Part shown: positions 1 through 7,272 of the stretch, in pieces
Numbering within the stretch: the first letter of the stretch is position 1
Layout of the letters: the number at the start of each line of letters is the position of its first letter
Source: Planctomycetia bacterium
Lineage (GTDB): Bacteria > Planctomycetota > Planctomycetia > Pirellulales > Thermoguttaceae
Assembly (NCBI GenBank): GCA_030527185.1
Contig: JAUNBF010000029.1
Span: 1-46,708 of the forward strand
DNA length: 46,708 bases
Reading direction: 5' to 3'
Translations under genes and position numbers: made by a program
The notes under the pieces: generated by a model
What the model was told of the DNA's origin: nothing
The model's input: the letters and a program-made list of their open reading frames with translations, nothing else
Database searches by the model: none

Positions 1-20
1 TCAATTATCAATTATCAATT
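1..20 (-). repeat. AATTGAT heptamer repeat behind rnfB
   Basis: Two and a half copies of the 7-bp unit AATTATC (reverse complement GATAATT) lie at 3-20, and the array may continue beyond the window. Read on the minus strand it starts 10 bases after the rnfB stop codon. The same heptamer is found behind three other genes in this window, each time in the sense direction of the gene it follows. Confidence 0.75.
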
Positions 21-29
21 AATAATTAG

Positions 30-941
30 CTAGTTACGCCATTTGGTTTCGTCAACCGTGGTTTTGAAATCGGCCTGGACGACGGAGGCAAGTGTTTCGT
101 CTTGGGTGGCGGCAATATCTTCTGCGCTCGGCTCGCCAACGTAAATGAGGACTTGTGCCGGACATTTTTCCAACGTCGTCAGATGATCCTCCTCACTGCC
201 AAAATGGTCGTAATCAATTTGTGGCAAATAACCGGTCATCTGGAACGACGTGTCGCGTCGGGAACAGCCACTGCAACCAACGCAACCCACCGGACAAACC
301 GCCTTGACATCCGGGCCAAAATCCTTGTTGGAACAGGCCACCACCAAAATCCGCGACTTCTTGAACGGAACGATCGTGATGATATTCCTCGGACAGACCG
401 TTTCGCACGCCTTGCACCCAACACAAAGGTCGTACCGAACCGACGCCAGACCATCCGTCACCCGAATCGCACCGTGCGGACATGCCCGCGAACAGTCTCC
501 AAGTCCCAGGCAACCGTACGTGCACCCCTGGATTCCCGACACCAGATTCGCTGCCGCGCAGGTCGGCTCGCCGGTATATTCCCGACGATTCAGACGCTGG
601 CCGATATGGGCGGAACAATGCACCACGGCTTTAAACGGAAGTGTTTCCCCCGCCGTCACCCCCAAAACCTGGGCAATTGCCTGGTTCTTTTCCTTGCTGC
701 ATTGCGTACAGGCTCCCAACGTTGCCGTTCCCTCAACCAATTGCACCGCGTACTCGTTGCAGCCGGCAAAACCGCACGCTCCACAATTCGCTCCGGGCAA
801 CAATTCCGAAATCTCCACGATTTTAGGATCGACCTCCACATGAAAGGCCACGTTGGCCCACCCTAAAATCCAACTCATGACGACCGCCAGAACCAGCATG
901 ACCGCCATGGCAAGCAATATGGTAACTAAAAAAGATGACAT
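30..941 (-). CDS. rnfB: Rnf complex subunit B, polyferredoxin
   Basis: RnfB is the iron-sulfur subunit that takes electrons from ferredoxin and passes them into the membrane-bound Rnf complex. An N-terminal membrane helix (about residues 5-27) is followed by the Rnf-type 4Fe-4S domain with C53, C56, C61 and C78. Two ferredoxin-like clusters then follow in the 140-183 region (CTYGC, CSRACP, CVGCKACETVCP). A further cysteine-rich tail has C203, C216, C220, C223 and C226, an arrangement I associate with the longer RnfB proteins of anaerobes. The length of 303 aa fits that longer form. The start lies 33 bases after the SGNH hydrolase stop and has no clear ribosome-binding site. The gene is separated from rnfA by about 1.5 kb that carries the SGNH gene, which is not the usual rnfCDGEAB order. 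The family assignment is firm. Confidence 0.95.
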   Translation of the reverse strand: MSSFLVTILLAMAVMLVLAVVMSWILGWANVAFHVEVDPKIVEISELLPGANCGACGFAGCNEYAVQLVEGTATLGACTQCSKEKNQAIAQVLGVTAGETLPFKAVVHCSAHIGQRLNRREYTGEPTCAAANLVSGIQGCTYGCLGLGDCSRACPHGAIRVTDGLASVRYDLCVGCKACETVCPRNIITIVPFKKSRILVVACSNKDFGPDVKAVCPVGCVGCSGCSRRDTSFQMTGYLPQIDYDHFGSEEDHLTTLEKCPAQVLIYVGEPSAEDIAATQDETLASVVQADFKTTVDETKWRN

Positions 942-974
942 AGGTTAATGACTTTGAATGAATGATTAAAGGGA

Positions 975-2291
975 TTACGGGAACAGTTTCATCAGGGCAT
1001 CGGCAAACAACGACATTCCATACTCATCCGGGTGATTGATGTTGTTTTTCATCAGCGTAATGTACGGAATCCCAAGGCGATACTGCTGACCATAATAAAA
1101 AGCCGCGTCCGCCAGGGCAATACGGTGCGTTTTGGCAAATTCCCGCAGACCCTTCACATACGGCCGTGGGTCGTCATCAATTCCGGTCTGGCGGGTCAAT
1201 CCCATCCAATCCGGTCGCACATAATGTGGCGTGCAAATAATCCACTCGATTCCCCGCTCCTGAAAATCTTTCAAAATCTCGCCATAATCCTTTGCCACCG
1301 CCGCTTCATTCAGCCACGCGTCGTTGACAAATTCCGAAACGATCAAATCTGGCTGCAAATCGAGCACCTTTTCCTGGTAGTTTTTCGGACTTCCCGGCGG
1401 TTCATTCCGATACGCACGTGTATTGCGCCCGCCCCAACCTTCCGTCATCAGGATGATTTCCGCGTTGGGAAAACGTTTCCGAAGCCGCTCCACAAACTGT
1501 TGCTGCCAACGATATTCATCAGGAATGTACCCGCAGGCCGTCACACTGTCCCCCCACGCCAGAACGCGGACTTTCTCACCCCGCTCCAACTTCCCATACG
1601 TCTTCGGCAAAACCTCTTTCGCCAGGAACATCGGAACGTATTCCCGCGGCTGGGAAATCGGGAACAACATTTCCGGTGTCAATTTTTCAATACGTCCCGA
1701 AATCCAGACCGTCCCCAGGAGCTTTTGCCCTGGCAGAGGTTTACGCAGTGGCGGATTGGCAACATGCGACTCACCCGCCAGAACTTTGATTTTTCCATCC
1801 GTATCCAAAACCACCGAATCCAGCCGCATTTTACCGTAACGATACGATGCCCAAACCGGCGTCTGGGCGGAAATCGCTCCCCCCTCCAGGCGTCCGATAT
1901 TCCCGGAAGGAACGTCCAGGGCATAATCTTGCCCCACGACAAATGCCGTGGATTGGGCGTCCGCTCCTGAACGTAAAACCAGCGAATCCGGTTCGTAAGC
2001 TCCGAAAACGCAACATTCCTGCGCCGCCACGCCACGAAGCGGAACACCCTTTCTCCAAGACGCTCCTTTCGGCTGGAACAGAGGCAAGGAATCGTATTTT
2101 TCATGATCGACCTGCTCCATGACAGAGGGGGAAATCGACAATTTTTCCGTCTGCCCGGCAAACGTGACCTCGATTTCCCAATCTCCCGTCACTTTCATAA
2201 CTGCCACTTCTTCCCCGCACATTCCGCACGTCGGAAGAAGCCAACATCCCAAAATCACCACCACGGCGGGAAAATTTCGCAAACGTTTCAT
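975..2291 (-). CDS. Secreted SGNH/GDSL-type hydrolase
   Basis: This 438-aa protein begins with a signal peptide (basic MKRLRN, then a hydrophobic stretch to about residue 22). Its first half (about 30-235) is a beta-rich region that I cannot assign to a named family. The second half is an SGNH esterase/lipase fold: block I GDSVT at 247-251, block II glycine in GWGGRN at 285-290, block III asparagine in FVNDAW at 321-326, and the catalytic histidine in NHPDEYG at H420. An exported esterase, perhaps acting on acylated polysaccharide, is likely, but the substrate is unknown. The start is supported by AAGGA about 6 bases upstream. It sits between rnfA and rnfB on the same strand, with no known functional link to Rnf. 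Confidence 0.85.
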   Translation of the reverse strand: MKRLRNFPAVVVILGCWLLPTCGMCGEEVAVMKVTGDWEIEVTFAGQTEKLSISPSVMEQVDHEKYDSLPLFQPKGASWRKGVPLRGVAAQECCVFGAYEPDSLVLRSGADAQSTAFVVGQDYALDVPSGNIGRLEGGAISAQTPVWASYRYGKMRLDSVVLDTDGKIKVLAGESHVANPPLRKPLPGQKLLGTVWISGRIEKLTPEMLFPISQPREYVPMFLAKEVLPKTYGKLERGEKVRVLAWGDSVTACGYIPDEYRWQQQFVERLRKRFPNAEIILMTEGWGGRNTRAYRNEPPGSPKNYQEKVLDLQPDLIVSEFVNDAWLNEAAVAKDYGEILKDFQERGIEWIICTPHYVRPDWMGLTRQTGIDDDPRPYVKGLREFAKTHRIALADAAFYYGQQYRLGIPYITLMKNNINHPDEYGMSLFADALMKLFP

Positions 2292-2328
2292 ACGTATTCC
2301 TTTCTAAAGGGTAACGTCATATCAAACA

Positions 2329-2348
2329 AATAAAAGCGGCGCAGCCGC
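2329..2348 (-). terminator. Possible intrinsic terminator after rnfA
   Basis: On the minus strand a GC-only hairpin (GCGGC, loop TGC, GCCGC; 2336-2348) is followed directly by TTTTATT. The stem is only 5 bp, so this is a weak candidate. It lies between rnfA and the SGNH gene and could uncouple rnfCDGEA from the downstream genes. Confidence 0.4.
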
Positions 2349-2376
2349 GAATAAAAATCTTTGGAAGGAGAGGTCT

Positions 2377-2414
2377 GGAGAGGATAACTCTTTCTATAGA
2401 AAGGTTTCCTCTCC
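2377..2414. repeat. 38-bp inverted repeat in the rnfA-SGNH spacer
   Basis: The outer arms GGAGAGGA (2377-2384) and TCCTCTCC (2407-2414) are perfectly complementary. Nested inside them is the perfect 14-bp palindrome CTTTCTATAGAAAG (2390-2403). Further inverted pairs lie nearer rnfA: GCCGCT (2440-2445) with AGCGGC (2460-2465), and CCAAAG (2479-2484) with CTTTGG (2499-2504). The 213-bp spacer 2292-2504 is thus unusually rich in secondary structure and holds no convincing gene. It may affect mRNA processing or stability, or be a protein-binding site; the sequence alone does not decide. Confidence 0.5.
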
Positions 2415-2504
2415 ACGACCATTACCTCTTGACGGGAAAGCCGCTCTCGCTTTGGCGCAAGCGGCGTTACGCCTGGCCCAAAGACCGATTTCAAACAACT
2501 TTGG

Positions 2505-3227
2505 TTATTTCTTGAACGATGCTGTCATTTCCGCTGTCGTATCCGCAGTCAGTGCATTGGCCAACCCCTTGTCCACGCCAGCAAAGCCCATGAATGCCAT
2601 GGCTAAAATGCCTGCCGTCAGAAGCGCGATTCCCACCCCTTGAAGCGACTGCGGAACGTCGCACATCTCCAACTCTTCCCGGATTCCCGCCATCATGGCA
2701 ATAGCCACCGTAAAGCCCAGTCCACCCGCCATGGAATAGACCAGCGCTTCGTGCAGCCCCCACAACTGCGTCGGGTCTTGCAGCTGCTTGAGAATCTCCA
2801 AACAGGCAAACAGAATGGCACAGTTCGTCGTAATCAACGGAAGAAAAACACCAAAGGCCTTATAAAGCGGCGGGAAAAACTTCCGAACGTACATCTCCAC
2901 AAACTGCACACTGGCGGCAATCACGAAAATGTAGACCAGATAACTCAAAATTGAAAGGTCGATCGTCGTGCCGGGGTCGCCACCACAAATCTGCCAGACC
3001 CAAACCGGCAGAGGAGCTTCCGGTCGCAGGACGAAGTACGTGAATGTCCAACTCAAAAACGCGGCAATCGCCATGACAAACGTTACCGCACAACCCATCC
3101 CCACGGCCGTGCTGATTTTCCGCGAAACGCCCAAAAACGGACAGATTCCCACAAAATACTTCAGCACAAAGTTGTTGATAAAAGCCGTGCTGATCGCTAA
3201 CAGGAGTAAACTAACGAGCGTATCCAT
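2505..3227 (-). CDS. rnfA: Rnf complex membrane subunit A
   Basis: RnfA is one of the two homologous integral membrane subunits that hold the intramembrane iron-sulfur centre of Rnf. The hallmark cysteines are in GICPFLG (C29) and TNCAILF (C136), and the helix motif VQFVEM (108-112 region) is typical. The protein is 240 aa, clearly longer than the usual 190-200. The excess is an insert around residues 68-90, between the second and third helices, which contains an extra cysteine (C81), plus a C-terminal tail of roughly 30 residues after the last helix. The start follows the rnfE stop by 2 bases, so translation is probably coupled. No strong ribosome-binding site is visible. Confidence 0.93.
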   Translation of the reverse strand: MDTLVSLLLLAISTAFINNFVLKYFVGICPFLGVSRKISTAVGMGCAVTFVMAIAAFLSWTFTYFVLRPEAPLPVWVWQICGGDPGTTIDLSILSYLVYIFVIAASVQFVEMYVRKFFPPLYKAFGVFLPLITTNCAILFACLEILKQLQDPTQLWGLHEALVYSMAGGLGFTVAIAMMAGIREELEMCDVPQSLQGVGIALLTAGILAMAFMGFAGVDKGLANALTADTTAEMTASFKK

Positions 3228-3229
3228 CT

Positions 3230-3847
3230 TTAACTATTCTTTCTGCGAGTGGAGAGGAAATTGACCAATGCCAGCAAAACCCCCAGCGTCAAAAACGCAC
3301 CTGGCGGCAAAACCATGATTCCCCACGGCTCCCAAACGCTCCGTGGCAATATGGTAAGTCCCAGCCATGTCCCCGAACCGAGAATCTCCCGCACCGTAGC
3401 AATCGAAACCAGTCCCAGCGTAAATCCCAGCCCAACCCCCAGCGCGTCGGCACTCGACACCCACGCGCTTTGCTGCGAGGAACAGGCTTCACAACGCGAA
3501 ATAATGATACAATTGACGATAATCAACGGAATGTACGGCCCCAATTCTTTGCTCATTTCGTACAGGTACGCGGCCAGAACCCGGTCGGCCACCGTCACAA
3601 ATGTGGCAATTGTCAGCGTAAAAACCAGAATCCGCAGGTGTGGTTTCAAAAGGTGACGCATCAGACTGATCATGATATTGGAGCAAAGCAGCACAAAGGT
3701 CGTTGCGGCCGCCATCGTCAGGGCCGACTGGACGCTGTTCGTCACCGCCAACGTCGGGCACATCCCCAGCAACAATCGATACGTCGGATTTTCCGGGAAT
3801 ATTCCGTTGATAAACCGCTCCGAGGCGGTAGGTAAATGATGTTCCAT
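3230..3847 (-). CDS. rnfE: Rnf complex membrane subunit E
   Basis: RnfE is the inverted-topology partner of RnfA in the membrane core of the complex. The family cysteines are visible in [10 protein letters not shown] (C30) and in [12 protein letters not shown] (C113, C119, C122), and several hydrophobic helices span the rest. At 205 aa the length is normal. The start is supported by GGAGG about 9 bases upstream (minus strand). It lies 37 bases after rnfG and 2 bases before rnfA, in the conserved C-D-G-E-A order. Confidence 0.94.
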   Translation of the reverse strand: MEHHLPTASERFINGIFPENPTYRLLLGMCPTLAVTNSVQSALTMAAATTFVLLCSNIMISLMRHLLKPHLRILVFTLTIATFVTVADRVLAAYLYEMSKELGPYIPLIIVNCIIISRCEACSSQQSAWVSSADALGVGLGFTLGLVSIATVREILGSGTWLGLTILPRSVWEPWGIMVLPPGAFLTLGVLLALVNFLSTRRKNS

Positions 3848-3884
3848 AATTCGTTACCTCCAGGCTCTTGTGCCCGATTTCGAT

Positions 3885-4502
3885 TCAAGGATGAGTCGCT
3901 TTTTCCAACGCTGCCTGTCGGTACTGCGCCACGGTTCCGTTGACAATATCGCAAACCGACTGTGAGGAAATCGTCGCTCCGGTGACTGCCTTAATCTGAT
4001 TCGTTCCCACCGGCGTCCCCGCCACCGCCAGGAATTTCTCCTGCGCGGCTAGCCCGTGAAACTGGTCCCGAAAGGCATTTTCCGTAATGTAATTCCCCAA
4101 TCCCGGCGTTTCCTTCTGATTCAAAACATACAGCCCCGTCAATCGCGTCATGTCGGCATTCAGACCAATCAAAATCTCGATCGTGTCCGCAAATCCCGCG
4201 CCACTTCCTGGAAAAACCCACCCCATCGGTTCCCCGGAAGCGTTGCGTGCCTGATACACGCGGCTTTCCTTGCCGTTGCTCCCCCGCACGAGAAACTCCT
4301 TCGTAGCCGTCGGTTCCGCACCCGGCACGAGCGTTGGAATCTGGGAGTACGTCTCCTGTTTCTTGTTTTCCGCAATGCGACCACTCAAACCGATCTGCAC
4401 GCCGACCAAAATGGCTCCGTAAAAAACCGACAGAAAAAGAATCAGCCACGCCTGCCGGAGGTAATGTTTATCCGCTTCTGTTTTTTCCTGCATTTCACTC
4501 AT
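3885..4502 (-). CDS. rnfG: Rnf complex FMN-binding subunit G
   Basis: RnfG carries a covalently bound FMN and relays electrons on the outer face of the membrane. A single N-terminal helix (about 17-38) anchors a periplasmic FMN-binding domain. The attachment motif is TGATISS at 174-180, with T177 as the expected flavin-linked threonine. ETPGLGNYI (131-139) is also typical of the family. Length is 205 aa. The gene lies 37 bases after rnfD and 37 bases before rnfE. Nothing is missing. Confidence 0.93.
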   Translation of the reverse strand: MSEMQEKTEADKHYLRQAWLILFLSVFYGAILVGVQIGLSGRIAENKKQETYSQIPTLVPGAEPTATKEFLVRGSNGKESRVYQARNASGEPMGWVFPGSGAGFADTIEILIGLNADMTRLTGLYVLNQKETPGLGNYITENAFRDQFHGLAAQEKFLAVAGTPVGTNQIKAVTGATISSQSVCDIVNGTVAQYRQAALEKATHP

Positions 4503-4539
4503 ATCTGAAAACCTTGTTCGGGGGCATTTCCTTCATCCG

Positions 4540-5523
4540 CTATTTCGCACCTGTCGGCGGAACGGCTCCAAACGCCTTGGGAATCGTCCCATTATTGATC
4601 ATCGGCACCAGCGCGTTCATGATCAACACGGCAAACATCACCCCTTCGGGATAGCCGCTGAAAACACGAATCAACATCGTCAGTGCCCCGGTTCCGATTC
4701 CGAAAATCCACTGTCCCCACGGCGTCACGGGGTTCGTCACCGGATCGGTGGCAATGAAAAAGGCTCCGAACAACACCGCACCGCTGAGCAGATAAATCGC
4801 TCCGCTTTGAATCGGGCAACATGCCACGGAACTCATCATTCCCAGCCCAAAAACCGTACCCAACATGCCCAAAACCACTCGCCACGAGGCCGTCCGACGA
4901 ACGACCAGATACGTTCCCCCCAGAAGAATGGCCAAAACGCTCACTTCCCCCAACGAACCGTTTCGCTTTCCCAGCAACATCGCCTGCCAGGCCGTCGTCT
5001 CCGACATTTCCGCCCCGGCTCCACTTTTCAACTGCATCATCGGCGTCGGTTGCGTCACGATCGACGGATAGTCCGCTTCGGAAGTCGCCAGGTACGCTCC
5101 ACTCCCCATGGCCGTGGCAAAACTCAACATGACAAATGCCCGTCCCACCATGGCAGGATTGAAAATGTTGAAACCGAGTCCCCCATAAGCGACTTTCCCC
5201 AGCCCAATCGCCACCATCGACCCGAAAACCGGCACGTACCACGGGGCACTCCACGGAAGCGACAACCCCAGAATCATCCCCGTAATCACGGCCGAAAAGT
5301 CGCCCAACGTCGGACGTTTTCCACGCATCCACGTAAAAACATACTCGCTCACCAGGCATGTCAGCACGCACAACCCGACCTGATAAACCGCGTACCAGCC
5401 GAAAAGCCATACCGCGAACAAAAAGGGTGGCGTCAGCGCGATCAAAACATCCAGCATCATCCGCCGGGTGGAACAAGACTCCCGCGATAAATGGGGAGAA
5501 CTGGCTACTTGCATTGCATTCAT
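4540..5523 (-). CDS. rnfD: Rnf complex membrane subunit D
   Basis: RnfD is a multi-helix membrane subunit that binds FMN covalently. Conserved pieces are GKRPTLGDFSA (68-78), FNPAMVGR (121-128), and near the end FSGYPEGVMFAVLIMNA. The FMN-linking motif of the family is usually S(G/S)ATPL; here the matching stretch is TQPTPM (157-162). The threonine (T160) and following proline are kept, but the serine and alanine before it are changed. Length is 327 aa, normal. It lies 18 bases after rnfC. Assignment is firm; flavin attachment at T160 is an inference. Confidence 0.94.
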   Translation of the reverse strand: MNAMQVASSPHLSRESCSTRRMMLDVLIALTPPFLFAVWLFGWYAVYQVGLCVLTCLVSEYVFTWMRGKRPTLGDFSAVITGMILGLSLPWSAPWYVPVFGSMVAIGLGKVAYGGLGFNIFNPAMVGRAFVMLSFATAMGSGAYLATSEADYPSIVTQPTPMMQLKSGAGAEMSETTAWQAMLLGKRNGSLGEVSVLAILLGGTYLVVRRTASWRVVLGMLGTVFGLGMMSSVACCPIQSGAIYLLSGAVLFGAFFIATDPVTNPVTPWGQWIFGIGTGALTMLIRVFSGYPEGVMFAVLIMNALVPMINNGTIPKAFGAVPPTGAK

Positions 5524-5541
5524 AAGACGTTCTATTTCAGG

Positions 5542-6891
5542 CTATTTTTTCTTCAATCGCTGTAATTCGACTTTGCCGATACGAATCAACTGGACGATCG
5601 GGACGCCAGCCGGACAGGTAAACGAACAACAACCGCATTCCACACATGCCATGGGATGGTACTTTTCAAACAACGACCACTGTTTCGCGCGAGAAGTCAT
5701 CGCCAATCGCGTCGGCACCAGATTCATCGGACAGACATTCACGCAATGACCACAGCGAATGCAGTGCGTTGTCGTGGGTGTCCGCAATTCCTCCTCCGTC
5801 AGAACCGTAATTCCACTCGTCCCTTTCGTGACGGGAATATCGAGACTCCCCAGCGCAAAACCCATCATCGGCCCGCCCGCAATCACTCGTCGGGCACTCT
5901 CTTTCAAGCCACCGCAATGTTCGATAAGAGTCTGAATCGAGGTTCCGATCGGAACGAAGAAATTTCCCGGACGTTCGACACCCCCACCTGTCACCGTGAC
6001 CACACGATGCGTCAATGGAAGATCGTGCAAAACAGCCATCGCAATCGACACACACGTTCCCACATTCACCACCGCCGCCCCGACATCCATCGGCAGCCCG
6101 CCCAACGGCACTTTCCGCCCCAGAGCCGCCAGAATCAATTGTTTTTCCCCCCCCTGCGGATATTTTGTCGGCATGGTCATCACCCCCATACCGGCCTCTT
6201 TTTCCAGACACTTCCGCATTGCCTGAATCGCTTCCGGCTTGTTTTTTTCAATGCACAGAACCACCCTTGAAGCTCCGACCGCCCTGGCCGCCAGACGTGC
6301 CCCAGCCACCACATTTCCCGACATTTCCAACATCGTCCGATCGTCTGCCGTCAAATAGGGTTCGCACTCACACCCGTTCACCAACAGCGTATCGACCGGT
6401 TTCTGCTCATTTCGTGCCAATTTCACATGCGTGGGAAAAGCCGCTCCCCCCTGCCCTACCAGACCTGCCTGGCGAATCTTTTCCAGAATTGTTTTCGCGT
6501 CCCATCCCTCCAGATTCCCTTCCGGTTGGCTCTGAAACCGAGCAAAAAGGTTTTCCGAATAAGCCGCGTCCTCCTGCACCTTCAGAATCACCGTCGGAAC
6601 ATGGCGTCCATTGGGAAGCGTCGCCATTCCCAGTCGCTGCACCGTCCCTCCCAGAGGTGCAAATACCGGAGCCGACACAAACGCCTCGCTTGTCCCCAGC
6701 ACCTGCTCGGCCACCACATTCTCCCGCAGTTTCACCACCGCCTGACAGGGTGCCCCCAAATGCTGCACCAGAGGAATCCGCAACTCTTTCGGTGCGGGAA
6801 GCACTTCAATCCCCCGATGTTCGCTATATTCTTTCCCTTCGCGTGGATGAACCCCTCGTGGAAAGGTTCCTTCCCCATGCTTATTTTCCAT
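5542..6891 (-). CDS. rnfC: Rnf complex NADH-side subunit C
   Basis: RnfC is the peripheral subunit with an NADH/FMN site related to NuoF and two 4Fe-4S clusters. The flavin/nucleotide region shows GQGGAAFPTH (146-155) and NGCECEPYLTADDR (172-185), with YPQGGEKQL at 244-252. The C-terminal clusters are CIRCGHCVNVCP (377-388) and CVECGCCSFTCP (416-427). Length is 449 aa. The start is supported by GGAGAG 6 bases upstream, and the first 11 bases overlap the end of the preceding small gene. The two glycines in YPQGG are coded GGG GGG, giving a run of eight G on the coding strand (8 C at 6147-6154). Confidence 0.96.
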   Translation of the reverse strand: MENKHGEGTFPRGVHPREGKEYSEHRGIEVLPAPKELRIPLVQHLGAPCQAVVKLRENVVAEQVLGTSEAFVSAPVFAPLGGTVQRLGMATLPNGRHVPTVILKVQEDAAYSENLFARFQSQPEGNLEGWDAKTILEKIRQAGLVGQGGAAFPTHVKLARNEQKPVDTLLVNGCECEPYLTADDRTMLEMSGNVVAGARLAARAVGASRVVLCIEKNKPEAIQAMRKCLEKEAGMGVMTMPTKYPQGGEKQLILAALGRKVPLGGLPMDVGAAVVNVGTCVSIAMAVLHDLPLTHRVVTVTGGGVERPGNFFVPIGTSIQTLIEHCGGLKESARRVIAGGPMMGFALGSLDIPVTKGTSGITVLTEEELRTPTTTHCIRCGHCVNVCPMNLVPTRLAMTSRAKQWSLFEKYHPMACVECGCCSFTCPAGVPIVQLIRIGKVELQRLKKK

Positions 6892-7171
6892 TCCAGACTC
6901 TCCAGCCGATTTTCACCATGATGATTCCCGACAAAAAACCCGCAGCCGCCATTCCTGTCTGGCACAACTGCCCGGAATCTCTCCACACAACCGCTCCCAC
7001 AGCCGCCAAAATCAGGGGCACGATAAACACCGCCAGCGCCGCTCCCACCATCCGAAGCGGCGGCAACGTCGTTTCTTCTTCCAGCGACCCCTGCCCGCGC
7101 CGGGGACAATCCAAATGCCCACACGCCTCGCATTCCGGCAGTTTTTCAGGATGTACGGATAACGGAACCAT
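6881..7171 (-). CDS. Small two-helix membrane protein, RseC-like, first gene of rnf operon
   Basis: A 96-aa protein with a cysteine-containing N-terminus (CEACGHLDCPR at about 15-25), then two hydrophobic helices (about 39-62 and 70-90). The layout of cysteine cluster plus two helices, and its place directly before rnfC, resembles RseC/MucC proteins, which are often encoded with rnf genes in SoxR-reducing systems. The soluble domain here is much shorter than in classical RseC, so the link is tentative. The start ATG at 7171 has AGAGG 6 bases upstream. A longer in-frame reading to 7438 runs antiparallel to the neighbouring coding end and the promoter region and is not likely. The stop overlaps the rnfC start by 11 bases, indicating translational coupling. 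Confidence 0.6.
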   Translation of the reverse strand: MVPLSVHPEKLPECEACGHLDCPRRGQGSLEEETTLPPLRMVGAALAVFIVPLILAAVGAVVWRDSGQLCQTGMAAAGFLSGIIMVKIGWRVWNGK

Positions 7172-7196
7172 CTTGAACCTCTTTTTCAACCTCCCT

Positions 7197-7225
7197 ATTG
7201 TTCCCTTTTTCAGCCCTGGCGTCAA
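7197..7225 (-). promoter_or_regulatory. Candidate sigma-70-type promoter of the rnf operon
   Basis: On the minus strand TTGACG (7220-7225) is followed by a 17-bp spacer and AACAAT (7197-7202). The -35 matches 5 of 6 consensus positions and the -10 matches 4 of 6. The start of transcription would fall about 20 bases before the ATG at 7171, leaving room for the AGAGG ribosome-binding site. Confidence 0.5.
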
Positions 7226-7272
7226 GCGGGGGGAGGCGTTTTTTTCCGTAAATTTTTGTCGAGTTCTCCATT

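Noticed and set aside
102..866. Long plus-strand frame opposite rnfB, and similar long antisense frames over rnfC, RsgA, the radical SAM gene and the DUF4175-like gene
   Set aside because: They are shadows of well-supported genes on the other strand: Arg/Pro/His-rich, without family features or ribosome-binding sites.
2288..2494. 68-codon minus-strand frame between rnfA and the SGNH gene
   Set aside because: It covers the inverted repeats, overlaps the SGNH start and has no protein-like features.
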